In this document: positions 17,274 through 26,437 of the stretch, piece by piece | How the letters are laid out: the number at the start of each line of letters is the position of its first letter | How positions within the stretch are numbered: position 1 is the first letter of the stretch | Origin: Thiobacillus thioparus DSM 505 | GTDB lineage: Bacteria; Pseudomonadota; Gammaproteobacteria; Burkholderiales; Thiobacillaceae | Assembly: GCF_000373385.1 (NCBI RefSeq) | Contig: NZ_KB891327.1 | Location: forward strand, 37,210-101,209 | Length of the DNA stretch: 64,000 bases | Direction of reading: 5' to 3' | Made by a program: the position numbers and the translations under genes | The notes under the pieces: model-generated | Told to the model about the DNA's origin: nothing | Database searches by the model: none | What the model saw: the letters and a program-made list of their open reading frames with translations, nothing else

Positions 17274-18445
17274 ATGCAAACGGAAGACGTGCTCGTCCTT
17301 GACCCTGCCGGGAATGCTCCGACGCACCCGCCGCCCCCCGCTATCATTCGCGAGCTTGCCGGCGATGCCGGCGTCACGATCAACGGCGACGCGCCCTGGG
17401 ATATACGGATACTCGACGAACGCGTCTACCAGCTTGTCTTGACGAAAGGTTCGCTTGGCTTCGGTGAGGCCTATATGGACGGGATGTGGGAATGCGAGCG
17501 GTTGGACCAGCTTTTCCACCGTCTTCTGAGCGCCCAGGTCGAGGAAAAAATCGACAACTGGTCGCAGCTGCGTCTGCTGGGCGAAATCCTGCGCCATAGC
17601 CTGTTCAATCTTCAATCCAGCCGACGCGCCTTCCAGGTGGGCGAGCAGCACTACGACATTGGCAACGACGTGTTCGAGGCCATGCTCGACCCGACCATGA
17701 GCTACTCCTGCGCCTACTGGCACAACGCGGCCGGGTTGCGGGACGCGCAACTGAAAAAACTCGACATGATCTGCCGCAAGCTTGAGCTGAAGCCCGGCGA
17801 ACGCATGCTTGAAATCGGTTGCGGATGGGGGGGCTGGCCTGCTATGCGGCGGAGCACTACGGAGTCGAGGTGGTCGGCATCACCATCTCGAAAGAGCAGC
17901 AGAAGCTGGCGCGGGCGCGCTGCGAGGGCCTGCCGGTATCGATTGAGCTGATGGACTATCGGGACCTTACCGAACAATACGACAAGATTGTTTCGGTAGG
18001 CATGTTCGAGCATGTCGGCCCGAAAAACTATGCTGTCTATTTCGACACGGCGCATCGCGCGCTCAAGGACGACGGACTGTTCCTGCTGCATACCATCGGT
18101 AATTCCGTTACTTCGCCGAAGACCGATGCCTGGATCGACAAATACATCTTTCCCAATGGCAAGCTGCCATCGGCCAAAGAGATCGCATCCACTCTGGAAG
18201 GCCGCTTCCTGATCGAGGATTGGCACAACTTTGGTCAGGATTACGACCATACCCTGATGGCCTGGTGGGAAAACTTCGACATCGCCTGGCCTTTCCTGGA
18301 GGCCAAGTACGGCAAACGTTTCTACCGCATGTGGAAATATTATCTGATGAGCTGCGCGGGTTTTTTCCGGTCCCGCCAGGGACAGCTCTGGCAGTTGGTC
18401 CTGAGCAAGCCGGAAAGAGGCGGCGTCTATCGTTCGGTTCGGTAA
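17274..18445 (+). pseudogene. cfa: Cyclopropane-fatty-acyl-phospholipid synthase, frameshifted
   Basis: The two frames together give about 390 residues, the usual length of Cfa, which adds a methylene group from SAM to unsaturated lipid chains at the inner membrane. The first frame (17274-17840) covers the N-terminal domain (GSLGFGEAYMDGMWECERLD, then QHYDIGNDVFEAMLDPTMSYSCAYW, shown in parts) up to the SAM motif MLEIGCGWGG. The second (to 18445) continues without a gap as LACYAAEHYGVEVVGITIS and reaches a normal C-terminus. The break falls in a run of seven G (17827-17833); eight would restore the frame. This may be a true mutation, a slippery phase-variable tract or a sequencing error. Confidence 0.85.
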
Positions 18446-18451
18446 CGCGCT

Positions 18452-19246
18452 TTACAGCAAGCCCAGTTCCGCATCGGTCGCACTATGCGCATACTTGTTT
18501 CGCGGTGGCCAGGGGCGGGCACGCCAGTCGGGTGCCGGCGACAGGGAAGACTTCGTCCGCCCGGGCGGCAAGGCGCCGTTCCCGGCTCCCTTCGAATAGT
18601 CGTAATAGAGCTTGACCACTTCCTCCAAGGTCGTCTGCTGGGCGGCCGGATGCGAAATGCAGGCGTCGACCCACTCGCGCACGCGGGCGTAGCGATCGTC
18701 GCCGGGCAGCGTGAAGCCTTCGTAATATTCCAGAAACCAGAAACGCTCGAAGAACGGCGTGAACACGGCCTCCGCCCAACCGAATGTTTCGAACAGGAAG
18801 GGGCCGGACGGCGCATGCTCCAGCAGGAAATCGTTCAGCAGGGCATATTGCTTCAGCATGTCTTCCCGCAGGACCGCACAGCGCGTGGGGTCCTGGTTCA
18901 TCAGCCAGGTGTAGCCCTGGCTGAAAAAATCGGCATCCATCCGCGTCAGCATGTTTTCCACCGCACGCCGGTAAGGGTCGCGTTGGGCGACTGGGTGTTC
19001 CGGATAGAGGTCCTCAAGATACTGCAGGATGACCAGGCTTTCCTTGATGATGTGCCCGTCGGCCGTTTCCAGCACCGGCAATGCCGTGGTGCCGCGGGTC
19101 TTTTTCAGCAGCCAGTCGGGGCGCGGCTGGGTGATGTCGATCACCTGGAAGTCGATTTCGTCGCGGCGGCCCTTCAACGTCAGCAGGATGTCCAGCCGTT
19201 GGCAGAATGGGCAGACGGGGATGTGGTAAATGATGGGCTTGCTCAT
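18452..19246 (-). CDS. Glutathione S-transferase family protein
   Basis: A 264-aa cytoplasmic protein. The N-terminal thioredoxin-like domain has CPFC at residues 12-15, the cis-Pro segment TALPVLE and the glutathione-contact ESLVILQYLEDLYP. The C-terminal domain is all-helical (about 95-220). CPFC suggests an omega- or glutaredoxin-like member able to form mixed disulfides with glutathione. The last 40 residues are an unusual proline- and arginine-rich tail. It converges with the cfa gene, with only six bases between the stops. Confidence 0.87.
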   Translation of the reverse strand: MSKPIIYHIPVCPFCQRLDILLTLKGRRDEIDFQVIDITQPRPDWLLKKTRGTTALPVLETADGHIIKESLVILQYLEDLYPEHPVAQRDPYRRAVENMLTRMDADFFSQGYTWLMNQDPTRCAVLREDMLKQYALLNDFLLEHAPSGPFLFETFGWAEAVFTPFFERFWFLEYYEGFTLPGDDRYARVREWVDACISHPAAQQTTLEEVVKLYYDYSKGAGNGALPPGRTKSSLSPAPDWRARPWPPRNKYAHSATDAELGLL

Positions 19247-19360
19247 GGTTGGGATGGGGGTATGGCCCTGGAGAAAAGCTGACGATAACGCAAATGGCCA
19301 ATGTTTGTCCTAGCCGGGCTCAATCGTTATGTCAGGCCGATTCATTCGGACACGGGCATC

Positions 19361-19490
19361 AGGAATTCCGTATGATTTCGGCCTGCAAGCGATCGGCCCG
19401 GTAGTTCCCCCACATGGCATGGCCGCGCGCGGCGACAAGCTGAGCGGTCGCTGCGCCAATTCCTCGTCTGCCGCCCGTCATGATCTTCTT
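19361..19490 (-). pseudogene. N-terminal fragment of a short-chain dehydrogenase
   Basis: About 43 codons translate to KKIMTGGRRGIGAATAQLVA and onward to NYRADRLQAEIIRN, the NAD(P)-binding start of an SDR enzyme with its TGxxxGxG motif. The catalytic YxxxK half is gone. The fragment directly abuts and slightly overlaps the start of the broken LysR gene on the other strand, as if a divergent regulator/SDR pair was cut down. Confidence 0.6.
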
Positions 19491-20384
19491 TCTGACAGCG
19501 GTGGTGGAGTATGGCGGCGTGATCAAGGCGGCCGAGCGGCTGCATCTTTCGCAGCCGTCCGTGTCAACCGGCCTCAAGGCGCTGGAGCAGACGCTGGGCC
19601 AGAGCCGCTCTTCGACCGTTCCATCCCAGCCAACCGGCCGCTTCGCCTGACGCTGGCAGGCCGCCGCTTTTACCGGCATGCGCAAGAGATCCTCAGGCAA
19701 TGCGATGCGGCGCGTGTCGATTTACTGGGCGAGGCCGGAGAACAACGTCGGATTCGCGTGGGCGTTCTCAATACCTTGCCGCACGAGGCGATTGCCGCGC
19801 TGGTTCAAACGGTGGCAAAACCGGCGCCGAACGTGCACCTGGAGGTTTGGGAAGCCTCTGCCGATCGTGTGGCCGGATGGCTCGCACAGGCGGGATCGAC
19901 CTGGCCTGGACGAATGTCAACGATCTCGCCGCCAACGCGCGCGTATTGTGGCGCGAACCCCTGGTTGCCCTGGTGGCGCCGGAACATCTGCTCGCGCAGA
20001 CGTCTGGGCCATTTCGGTTCGGGATTTGGGGGCGCATCCGTTTGTACACCGATCGAGTTGCGAGCTGGATGCTGTAGGCTGCGCGCAGTTGAAGGCTGCC
20101 GGCGTGACGTTGCGTGTGACCGTGCGTGCCGAACGTGAAGAACGTGCTTTCCGGCTGATACGAAATGGGAAGGGAATGACCCTGGCGCCGCGCAGTCTCG
20201 TCCCGGACGACCGGGTGGCTTGTGCCGGTGTCGGGGTTGAGCGTGGCGAGAACGATCGGGGTTTGAATGGCGCGAGGAGCTGGATCCAGTGCTGCATGGC
20301 CCTGTCGCCGATGCGATGGAGGACGTGGTGTCGCTGATGCCTGTGTCGGCGGAAACAGGCGGGCAATCGAAACGAACCAGATAG
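19480..20384 (+). pseudogene. LysR-family regulator with multiple frameshifts
   Basis: The length (905 bp) and content fit a complete LysR gene, but the frame changes at least four times. HTH part: FFLTAVVEYGGVIKAAERLH and SQPSVSTGLKALEQTLG. The next frame gives LFDRSIPANRPLRLTLAGRR to DRVAGWLA. The next gives GIDLAWTNVNDLAANARVLW and REPLVALVAPEHLLA. The next gives HPFVHRSSCELDAVGCAQLK and RNGKGMTLAPRSLVPDD. The last gives FEWREELDPVLHGPVADAME to a TAG at 20382. Each part matches the expected order of the effector domain. No working protein can be made as written. Confidence 0.85.
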
Positions 20385-20413
20385 GGACGGCGCCGGGCCG
20401 CTCTGATCTGCTC

Positions 20414-20890
20414 TTAGATCGAGGCGCGCACGTTGCGCTCGATGTTCACTCTGTCGGAAGGCGTGTGGATTTCAGGAACGGGCAGCGTGCAGCGCTTTGC
20501 TCGCTCAATGGACATCTGGATCATCGTTTTCGCGTGCCCGACAAAACGCGTCAGCGCCTCGCATTTTTCGCGGCAGATGCAGCTTCGGTCCTCGATCAGG
20601 CGGGATACCGTCACCGCGAGCGCGTCACAGGCGTTCACCAGGCGATCGAAACCTGCTGTGCTGGCGCATTCGCGCAGGCGCATCAGCGCCAAGGCATAGG
20701 CCGTGATCCTGTCTTCGGTCAAGGTCTCGGGATGAGTAAAACATTGATGGGCCGTGATGTTTCCCATCTCGTTCAGTACGTCCACTGCCGCTGCAACCAA
20801 GTCCTCGGATGTATCCGCCCGCTGTTCCCGCTTGGCCGGAGTCGTGACACCGATCCGATGTTTGGAAGTCAGATATTGCATGTTGCGCAT
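20414..20890 (-). CDS. Hypothetical protein, 158 aa
   Basis: Not recognised. Predicted mostly helical and soluble, with no signal peptide or membrane segment. Five cysteines are present, including a cluster SCICREKC near residue 110. Codon use resembles the neighbouring genes and a ribosome site (GGAGATA) lies before the ATG, so it is probably real. It stands between the LysR remnant and an AT-richer gap. Confidence 0.55.
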   Translation of the reverse strand: MRNMQYLTSKHRIGVTTPAKREQRADTSEDLVAAAVDVLNEMGNITAHQCFTHPETLTEDRITAYALALMRLRECASTAGFDRLVNACDALAVTVSRLIEDRSCICREKCEALTRFVGHAKTMIQMSIERAKRCTLPVPEIHTPSDRVNIERNVRASI

Positions 20891-21243
20891 GGCATATCTC
20901 CTGATTTTCGAGATGGCCAGCGGCGTACGAAGGGGGCTGACTGGCCTGATGATTACGGCAGGTGCAAGGCAAACTTTAACGTCTGTACCACTATAGACAG
21001 GTTTATTTGTACTACTAGGTGGGATTCAGTCCTTCTTTTACTCAAGATAGCTCAGATGCGGACACTGTCGAGCCGGCAATCCGAATTCAAGCAAATTCGA
21101 CCGGGATCGTTCCTGTTTGTTCACGAAACGTCGATATCCTTGGCCATGATCTGCGCCGGCGGATTCGAGATCGATTCCACCTATGGGCCGGTGAGGCCAG
21201 TACGGGCTCGGTACCTGCATGCGCGCGGCCCACACAAAATAAT
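20891..21243. other. Intergenic stretch, nothing recognised
   Basis: About 350 bases, partly AT-rich (20970-21030), which could hold the promoter of the 158-aa gene. No coding frame with support and no repeat was seen apart from the terminator that follows. Confidence 0.4.
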
Positions 21244-21263
21244 GCGGGGACCGAAGTCCCCGC
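21244..21263 (-). terminator. Rho-independent terminator of the OmpA gene
   Basis: Eight-base stem GCGGGGAC/GTCCCCGC with a CGAA loop, followed on the minus strand by a T-rich run. It lies 25 bases past the stop of the OmpA-family gene. The same GGGGAC-CGAA-GTCCCC core is found after the second OmpA gene at 42525. Confidence 0.8.
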
Positions 21264-21288
21264 AGACGCGTCAATTGAAACGAATCAA

Positions 21289-21945
21289 TCAGCGTTGTTC
21301 TATCAGTTCGACACGACGGTTCTTGAAGCGCCCCTCGTCCGTGGCATTGTCGGCAACCGGCTGGGATTCCCCGTAGCCCTTGGCGGTCAGCCGGTCCGCG
21401 GCGATGCCCTTGCTGATTAGGTAGTTGCGAACGGCTTCGGCGCGCCGCTGTGACAGCTTCATGTTGTACTTGTCACTGCCTCGGCTGTCCGTGTGGCCCG
21501 CGACTTCGATGTTCACATTGCCCCATTTATCCAGACCGGTGACATCCTTGTCGATGATGGCAATATCTTCCTGGCGCAGCGTGGCCTTGTCGAAATCAAA
21601 ATTCACGCCTTCCAGCACCAGTTTCTGCGGCGGCATGGGCACGGGGGCGACATAGGCGGCCGGTGCAGGCGCGGGCGGTGCGACATAAGCCGGCTCGGGG
21701 GCGGGCGCGGGTTCGGCCGCTGCAGTGACCGCCGCAGGCGGTGCAGGCACCGGGCAAGGGGTATCTAAAAGCTGCCGGCCCGGACAGCCGATCGTCCTGT
21801 AAAGCTCGTAGCCGATCGTTTTCCCGGTCGGGCTGGCGGCATTGGACGGATCGTAGAAAACGCCTTCTGCTGCGTATGCAGTCACAACCCCGGCAGACAT
21901 CAGGATTGCTCCGAGGGTGCTAACAAGTAAAGGGGTTGTACGCAT
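21289..21945 (-). CDS. OmpA-family outer-membrane protein (first copy)
   Basis: A 218-aa protein with a signal peptide (MRTTPLLVSTLGAILMSAGV, then cleavage near AYAAEG), a short region with FYDPSNAASPTGKTIGYELY and CPGRQLLDTPCP, an Ala/Pro-rich linker and a C-terminal OmpA peptidoglycan-binding domain (NFDFDKATLRQEDIA, AGHTDSRGSDKYNMKLSQRR, AKGYGESQPVADN). There is no eight-stranded OmpA barrel, so it is likely a periplasmic or lipid-associated peptidoglycan binder. The start at 21945 has an AGGAGATC ribosome site. It is closely related to the gene at 42577, from which it differs by lacking the calcium-type DxDGDG repeat. Confidence 0.9.
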   Translation of the reverse strand: MRTTPLLVSTLGAILMSAGVVTAYAAEGVFYDPSNAASPTGKTIGYELYRTIGCPGRQLLDTPCPVPAPPAAVTAAAEPAPAPEPAYVAPPAPAPAAYVAPVPMPPQKLVLEGVNFDFDKATLRQEDIAIIDKDVTGLDKWGNVNIEVAGHTDSRGSDKYNMKLSQRRAEAVRNYLISKGIAADRLTAKGYGESQPVADNATDEGRFKNRRVELIEQR

Positions 21946-22140
21946 GTTTGATCTCCTATTAATGTGAGTTCGAGCAAAGCTGATGGCACACCCTGAAAGC
22001 GGAACGCCTATTTTTCCTGGAGTGCTTTGCCAAGCCGACAATTAAAGATAGGCCAAAGCGTTCACCCCCTCTGTACGCTGGCGAACATTAGGGCGATTCT
22101 TTTGCAATCAGGTGAGCCCGTGGCCTCATCGGCTGGGGCT

Positions 22141-23277
22141 TCAGATGGATTGTGTTTGATTCCGCCCAAGCGCCTTGGATTTGTACAGGGCTTTGTCGGC
22201 GCGGGTCAGCAAGGCATCCAGGGTGTCGTCCGGATCTTGCCATGCCGAAATGCCGATACTGACCGACCAGGCGATGGGCTGGCTTTCCCTTCCGGCTTCC
22301 TGAAATCGATTTGCAACAAGCCTGGCCTGTTCGAGATCGGCGTCAGGGAGAATGGCCATGAATTCATCTCCCCCGAAACGCGTGAGCTGGTCCGATGCCC
22401 GAAGCGAAGCTTTGACCTTTCTTGCGAACTCGACCAAGATTCTGTCGCCTTCGAGGTGGCCATGCGTGTCGTTGATATCCTTGAAGTTGTCCAGATCGAA
22501 CAGCATGATCGCCAGCTTGTTGCCATGGCGTCGGGTATGGGCGATCTCCCGCTCGAGCTCTTCCATCGCCGCATTTTTGTTGAGGCATTTGGTCAGGCCG
22601 TCGTGGCGGCTGATGAACTCCAGGTCGTGCCGTAGCTTTTCCGACGCGAGCATGATCAGGCTGATCGTGCCGAGCGGAATCGTGAGGGCGGGAATCGCGA
22701 TATAGACAAGCTGCGCGGCCGACGCGTCAAACACCCCGGTCGGAGGGGCGAAACCGATGAGCAGGGCGCCCAGACGGATCAGCCGCGAAACGATCATGAT
22801 CGCCAGCGACGAGACCAGGATATGGCGCCCCATCGTTCTGGGCAAGGCCCGCAGCACAAGAAGGAGCTGATCCAGTACGACGATGAGCGTGAACAGGACC
22901 ATGGTCCCGACGCGCATCCGGATGTCGGGCTGGACATACGTGAACCAGACAAAGAGGGCCACGAACAGCAGCACGAACAGGGCCAGCAGTACCCGGCTGT
23001 ACTTCGGCGGCGTGCCGGCGAATTTCCGGGTGCCGATGTTCATCGCCATGAAGGCGAGCAACAGCGTCAGGTTGGCCAGGATGATGCTCAGCAGGTCCGG
23101 GATATGGTCCCGGGCGATGAAGAGCGGAAAACACAGCGCGATGGCCAGCGCAGCCAGACTCCATTCGCGCAGGCCCCGAATGGTTTTGGGATAGGTCTGC
23201 GCAATGATCAGCAGAATCCCGCTCATGGCCAGCGCCACGAAGAAGGAAATAATGAAAATGAGCAACGAGGGGTTCAT
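22141..23277 (-). CDS. Membrane-bound diguanylate cyclase
   Basis: A 378-aa protein with about six to seven hydrophobic helices (residues 5-210) joined to a GGDEF domain (about 220-375). The active site is GGDEF (302-306), with an RxxD inhibitory site (R293-D296) five residues before it. It should make c-di-GMP in response to a signal sensed by the membrane part, which I could not assign to a named sensor family. It stands alone. Confidence 0.9.
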   Translation of the reverse strand: MNPSLLIFIISFFVALAMSGILLIIAQTYPKTIRGLREWSLAALAIALCFPLFIARDHIPDLLSIILANLTLLLAFMAMNIGTRKFAGTPPKYSRVLLALFVLLFVALFVWFTYVQPDIRMRVGTMVLFTLIVVLDQLLLVLRALPRTMGRHILVSSLAIMIVSRLIRLGALLIGFAPPTGVFDASAAQLVYIAIPALTIPLGTISLIMLASEKLRHDLEFISRHDGLTKCLNKNAAMEELEREIAHTRRHGNKLAIMLFDLDNFKDINDTHGHLEGDRILVEFARKVKASLRASDQLTRFGGDEFMAILPDADLEQARLVANRFQEAGRESQPIAWSVSIGISAWQDPDDTLDALLTRADKALYKSKALGRNQTQSI

Positions 23278-23395
23278 CTATGGGACAACGTATGTTCTGG
23301 TCGTGCAGCTACCGGGCACAGTCTAGCGTATCGCGCCATTTCAGCCGTCGATAAGGGCCGGATCGGGGCGATTTTTCCTGGTGCCCCGAGGGCAT

Positions 23396-23812
23396 TTATT
23401 GGGGCGGTTTGTGGCAGATTGGCCCGTCGACCGGATTTTCCACGCTTTCGGCAATTGCGGTGGCGATCTCGTGGACTTCCTCGGGCGTGAAGTGCTCGAA
23501 GAGGCGGCGGGCGATCGGGGGCGGAATGCGGACGGCGCGGGTCGTGCCGTCCGACAGCGTCACGGTGACGCCGGCGACGGCGTGGCTGACCATATCCTCG
23601 TCCGATTCAGCGAGCAGCATCTGCGCGTCCATGATCGCGTCGTACTCGGCCTCGAGCGCGTCCTGCAGATCGTCGTCCAGCCCGTCCGGCAGTTCGATGA
23701 CAAAGCCGTCGATCTCGTCCTGCCGCATCGTGCTCGCGATCCCGTGCCCCGCCGCAAACGCCACGAAACGGTCACGTAGCGCCTCGTCGAAAAACATGTA
23801 TTCGAAACCCAT
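23396..23812 (-). CDS. Hypothetical acidic protein, 138 aa
   Basis: Not assigned to a family. Strongly acidic, soluble, mixed alpha/beta, with a helical C-terminal part (HFTPEEVHEIATAIAESVEN). No signal peptide or metal motif. A ribosome site (AAAGGACG) precedes the ATG at 23812. It lies 15 bases after the methyltransferase stop on the same strand, so the two are probably in one transcript. Confidence 0.65.
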   Translation of the reverse strand: MGFEYMFFDEALRDRFVAFAAGHGIASTMRQDEIDGFVIELPDGLDDDLQDALEAEYDAIMDAQMLLAESDEDMVSHAVAGVTVTLSDGTTRAVRIPPPIARRLFEHFTPEEVHEIATAIAESVENPVDGPICHKPPQ

Positions 23813-23827
23813 TTCGTCGTCCTTTCG

Positions 23828-24475
23828 CTATGCGCCTGCGCGCCGTGCGGTCATCAAAAACACCGGATAGTCCTGCGTCCCGGTCTCGCGTATCTTGGCA
23901 ATGCTGAACACGGTCTGGAACCGCACATCGGCAAACCCCATCTGCGTGGCGCGCCGTCCCAGGTCGGTGCGGTCGAAACCATGATGCACCTCGACCCCGA
24001 TTCCGTGGAAGCTGCCATCCTCCTGGTCCAGGTCAGCAATGCACAGAGTGCCGCCGGGATTCAGCAGATCGTGGAAGATGCGCAGGATATGGTCGGTGTC
24101 CGGCACATGGTGCAGCGTCATCGATGTGATGATCAGGTCGAATTTCTGGGTCGGGGCCGGGTCGGCGAGCAGATCCAGCTTCATCGGTGTCATGTTGGTC
24201 ACGCCCTGCGCGGCGATCTTTCCCGCCACCACCTCGAGCATCCCGCTCGAACTGTCCGCCATCAGGATCGCGCCGAGCTCGTCCTTCAGCGGAAAGGACA
24301 GCAGGCCCGTGCCGCAGCCATAGTCGAGCGCGCTCATGCGTTTGTTCAAGGCTACGGCCTGCCGGATGGCCTGCGCAATCTTCAGCCCGCGTTCCTGGAA
24401 CACCGGGTTGTCGTCCCATTGGCGGGCTTTGGCGTCGAAGTGGGCGGCGTCGAGTCGAGTCGGGCGGATCGTCAT
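23828..24475 (-). CDS. Class I SAM-dependent methyltransferase
   Basis: A 215-aa Rossmann-fold methyltransferase. Motif I is ALDYGCGTGLLSFPL, motif II the acidic AILMADSSSGML, and the post-I motifs KFDLIITSMTLHHVPD and LNPGGTLCIADLDQED are clear. It looks like the YcgJ/UbiE-like small-molecule group. The ATG at 24475 was preferred to one 14 codons upstream because the domain begins soon after it. The substrate is unknown. It probably leads the 138-aa gene. Confidence 0.9.
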   Translation of the reverse strand: MTIRPTRLDAAHFDAKARQWDDNPVFQERGLKIAQAIRQAVALNKRMSALDYGCGTGLLSFPLKDELGAILMADSSSGMLEVVAGKIAAQGVTNMTPMKLDLLADPAPTQKFDLIITSMTLHHVPDTDHILRIFHDLLNPGGTLCIADLDQEDGSFHGIGVEVHHGFDRTDLGRRATQMGFADVRFQTVFSIAKIRETGTQDYPVFLMTARRAGA

Positions 24476-24536
24476 GGTGCGAAGCGGCGTCAATTGGCAG
24501 GGGGCGATGCGGGGCAAAGCCGGACGGTAGATATGG

Positions 24537-25412
24537 CTATTCTAATTGCCCTGGCCCGAATGGCGTGGATCGCGTGTGGTATTGGCGCTGTATTGCCATC
24601 TGGCGCAGATAGGCCAGCAGATCGTCCAGTTGCGCCTCGCTCAGTACCGCCGGCGCGAAGCCCGGCATGTTGCGTTGTCCCCAATTGCGAACCGATGCCG
24701 GGTCGCGGATCAGTTTGCGCAGGAACGGCTCGTTGAAGTATTCGGTCGGGTTGAACGGCCGGTTCAGGTCGGGACCCACCGTCGCATCGCCGCCGCCATC
24801 GATGGTGTGGCAGGCAGCACAGTGGGTCACGAATGCCTGCATTCCGCGTCGTTCCGCAGTGTCCGCGGCCGTCCTGGGCAGGATTTGCGGATAGCGCGTT
24901 TCCAGTGCCGCCGCGTCCGCAATCCTGGCAATCTGGTAAGGCCATTGCTCGGGCGAGATGCCGGCTTTTTCCGGCGCCCGCCACACCAGATAGAAAGGCC
25001 CGGCACTGCCGCTTCCCGGCTTGAGCGCCGGCCACGCGGCATCCGCCCGTTCGATGGCCAGCCAGGGCTGCGCCTCGCCGGCAAGCAGGCCGCCCGGGAT
25101 ATTGGCGACAAAGCCGTCGCGCGCGGTGAATTGCAGCGACTCGACCTGCGGCAATGACGCGATCAGCGCGGAGAGCGGTATCGCCTGGTAGCGCATCGTG
25201 CAGTGGTAGGCCACATCGTTCCGAATCTCGATGGTACGAAGCGCGGGGTGCCTCAGCAGTTCGGTGCGAGTGAACCGGTGCGGCTGCGCGCCCACTGCAA
25301 TATCGATCGACGGTTCTGCCGCACGTGCCATTCCGGACCACACGATGGCCAGCAGGACGGAGGCGGCAAGGTGGAGCAGGTTGCGGACGATGATGGAATG
25401 GATAGCGGACAT
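24537..25412 (-). CDS. Periplasmic protein with C-terminal cytochrome c domain
   Basis: A 291-aa exported protein. The signal peptide ends near ARAAEP. Residues 30-180 resemble the sulfite-oxidase-type molybdopterin fold (TMRYQAIPLSALIA, FVANIPGGLLAGEAQPWLAI), and residues 190-280 form a class I cytochrome c with one heme motif CAACH and a distal NMPGFAP methionine. The heme part probably passes electrons in the periplasm. Whether the first domain binds a cofactor is unclear. No partner oxidoreductase is adjacent. Confidence 0.82.
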   Translation of the reverse strand: MSAIHSIIVRNLLHLAASVLLAIVWSGMARAAEPSIDIAVGAQPHRFTRTELLRHPALRTIEIRNDVAYHCTMRYQAIPLSALIASLPQVESLQFTARDGFVANIPGGLLAGEAQPWLAIERADAAWPALKPGSGSAGPFYLVWRAPEKAGISPEQWPYQIARIADAAALETRYPQILPRTAADTAERRGMQAFVTHCAACHTIDGGGDATVGPDLNRPFNPTEYFNEPFLRKLIRDPASVRNWGQRNMPGFAPAVLSEAQLDDLLAYLRQMAIQRQYHTRSTPFGPGQLE

Positions 25413-25472
25413 GGCGGCGTGTAGGAAGGGAAGACTCGCGGCCGCATCAAGAGGTGCAGCCCGTTGGACGCG

Positions 25473-25976
25473 TCAATTCTGCAGCACGGCCGCCCAGCGC
25501 GTCAGCTTTTCTTCGAACGGCATGGCCGCATGGGCCGGGCTGGTCGAGGGCAGCGTTTCGTATCGGATGGCGCGTACGGCAGCCGGCAGGCCAGGCAATA
25601 CCAGTCTCCGGTAGAGGTCGGCCGCCTTGCCGCCGTTGAAGCAGATCAGCTCGACATGGGGATGGGTTTCGATGAATGCGACGAAGTCGTTCGGCACCAC
25701 GCTCGAATGCACGATCGCGGCGTCGAGGCTGCCCGGCCGCTGTGCTGCGGCGCATACGTCCCACAGCGCAATCCTGTTCCGAACCAGGTTTTGCGCGCGG
25801 TCCTCGTAGGGCAACTCGGAGCCCGCACCGAAGAGACGGCCCATGATTTTCCAGAACGCATTCTGCGGCTGCGCGTAATACTGCTGCCGCTGGAGCGACA
25901 CCTGGCCGGGCAGGCTGCCGAGGATCAGGATTCGTGCATGCGCGTCGGCGATGGGCGGGAAGCCTTGGGCGTGCAT
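25473..25976 (-). CDS. Hypoxanthine/uracil-DNA glycosylase, UDG superfamily
   Basis: A 167-aa enzyme of the DNA-deoxyinosine glycosylase group. It should excise deaminated bases from DNA. The UDG-superfamily motif 1 is ILILGSLPGQVSLQRQQYY with QNAFWKIMGRLFG, the base-binding region is ELICFNGGKA and the C-terminal loop is LPSTSPAHA. The length is normal for the family. It is a single gene between the cytochrome c and SnoaL-like genes. Confidence 0.85.
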   Translation of the reverse strand: MHAQGFPPIADAHARILILGSLPGQVSLQRQQYYAQPQNAFWKIMGRLFGAGSELPYEDRAQNLVRNRIALWDVCAAAQRPGSLDAAIVHSSVVPNDFVAFIETHPHVELICFNGGKAADLYRRLVLPGLPAAVRAIRYETLPSTSPAHAAMPFEEKLTRWAAVLQN

Positions 25977-26026
25977 CGGCTATAGCGAATGGGCTGTCGC
26001 CATATGTCAGTCAGATACCGTCAGGG

Positions 26027-26437
26027 TCATGCGCTCAGTGGAATTCCCAACTGCCGGGCCTGCGCTGCCGAGTCCCTTGCACCCCAGCGACGTTTGATCT
26101 TTCCGCCTTCGATCTCGAACCACTCCATCGCCACCAGTTCGTAAGATTTGCCGGTGGGTTGATGGCCAAATGCTGGCGCACGAAAGGTTCCTGACTCGAC
26201 GTACCTTGCCGCCACGACATTGCCTTCCGCAATCAGGCTCTGGATATCGAGTTGCATGCCGTAGCCCTCGATCAGCTGGCGCCAGATGGGCTCGATCTTC
26301 TCGAACAGTCCCTTGCCAAAGACACCTTGAATCTCGGCTTCCTCTGCAAGTAACGCCCTCAACGTGTTCATGTCGCCGCGATTGAACGCTTCGACATAGT
26401 GGCGAACGACCTGCTTGGCTTCCTCCTCGACCGACAT
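26027..26437 (-). CDS. SnoaL-like / ester cyclase family protein
   Basis: A 136-aa protein with the cone-shaped NTF2-like fold of SnoaL enzymes: YVEAFNRGDMNTLRALLAEE at the N-terminus, IAEGNVVAARYVESGTFRAP in the middle and YELVAMEWFEIEGGKIKRRW near the end. Family members range from polyketide cyclases to proteins of unknown function. A ribosome site (AGGAGAAG) supports the start. No biosynthetic cluster surrounds it. Confidence 0.85.
   Translation of the reverse strand: MSVEEEAKQVVRHYVEAFNRGDMNTLRALLAEEAEIQGVFGKGLFEKIEPIWRQLIEGYGMQLDIQSLIAEGNVVAARYVESGTFRAPAFGHQPTGKSYELVAMEWFEIEGGKIKRRWGARDSAAQARQLGIPLSA

Noticed and set aside
17819..17840. Programmed frameshift in cfa
   Set aside because: No stimulatory structure or slippery heptamer of the known kind was seen, and Cfa is not known to use frameshifting. 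Slippage or error is simpler.
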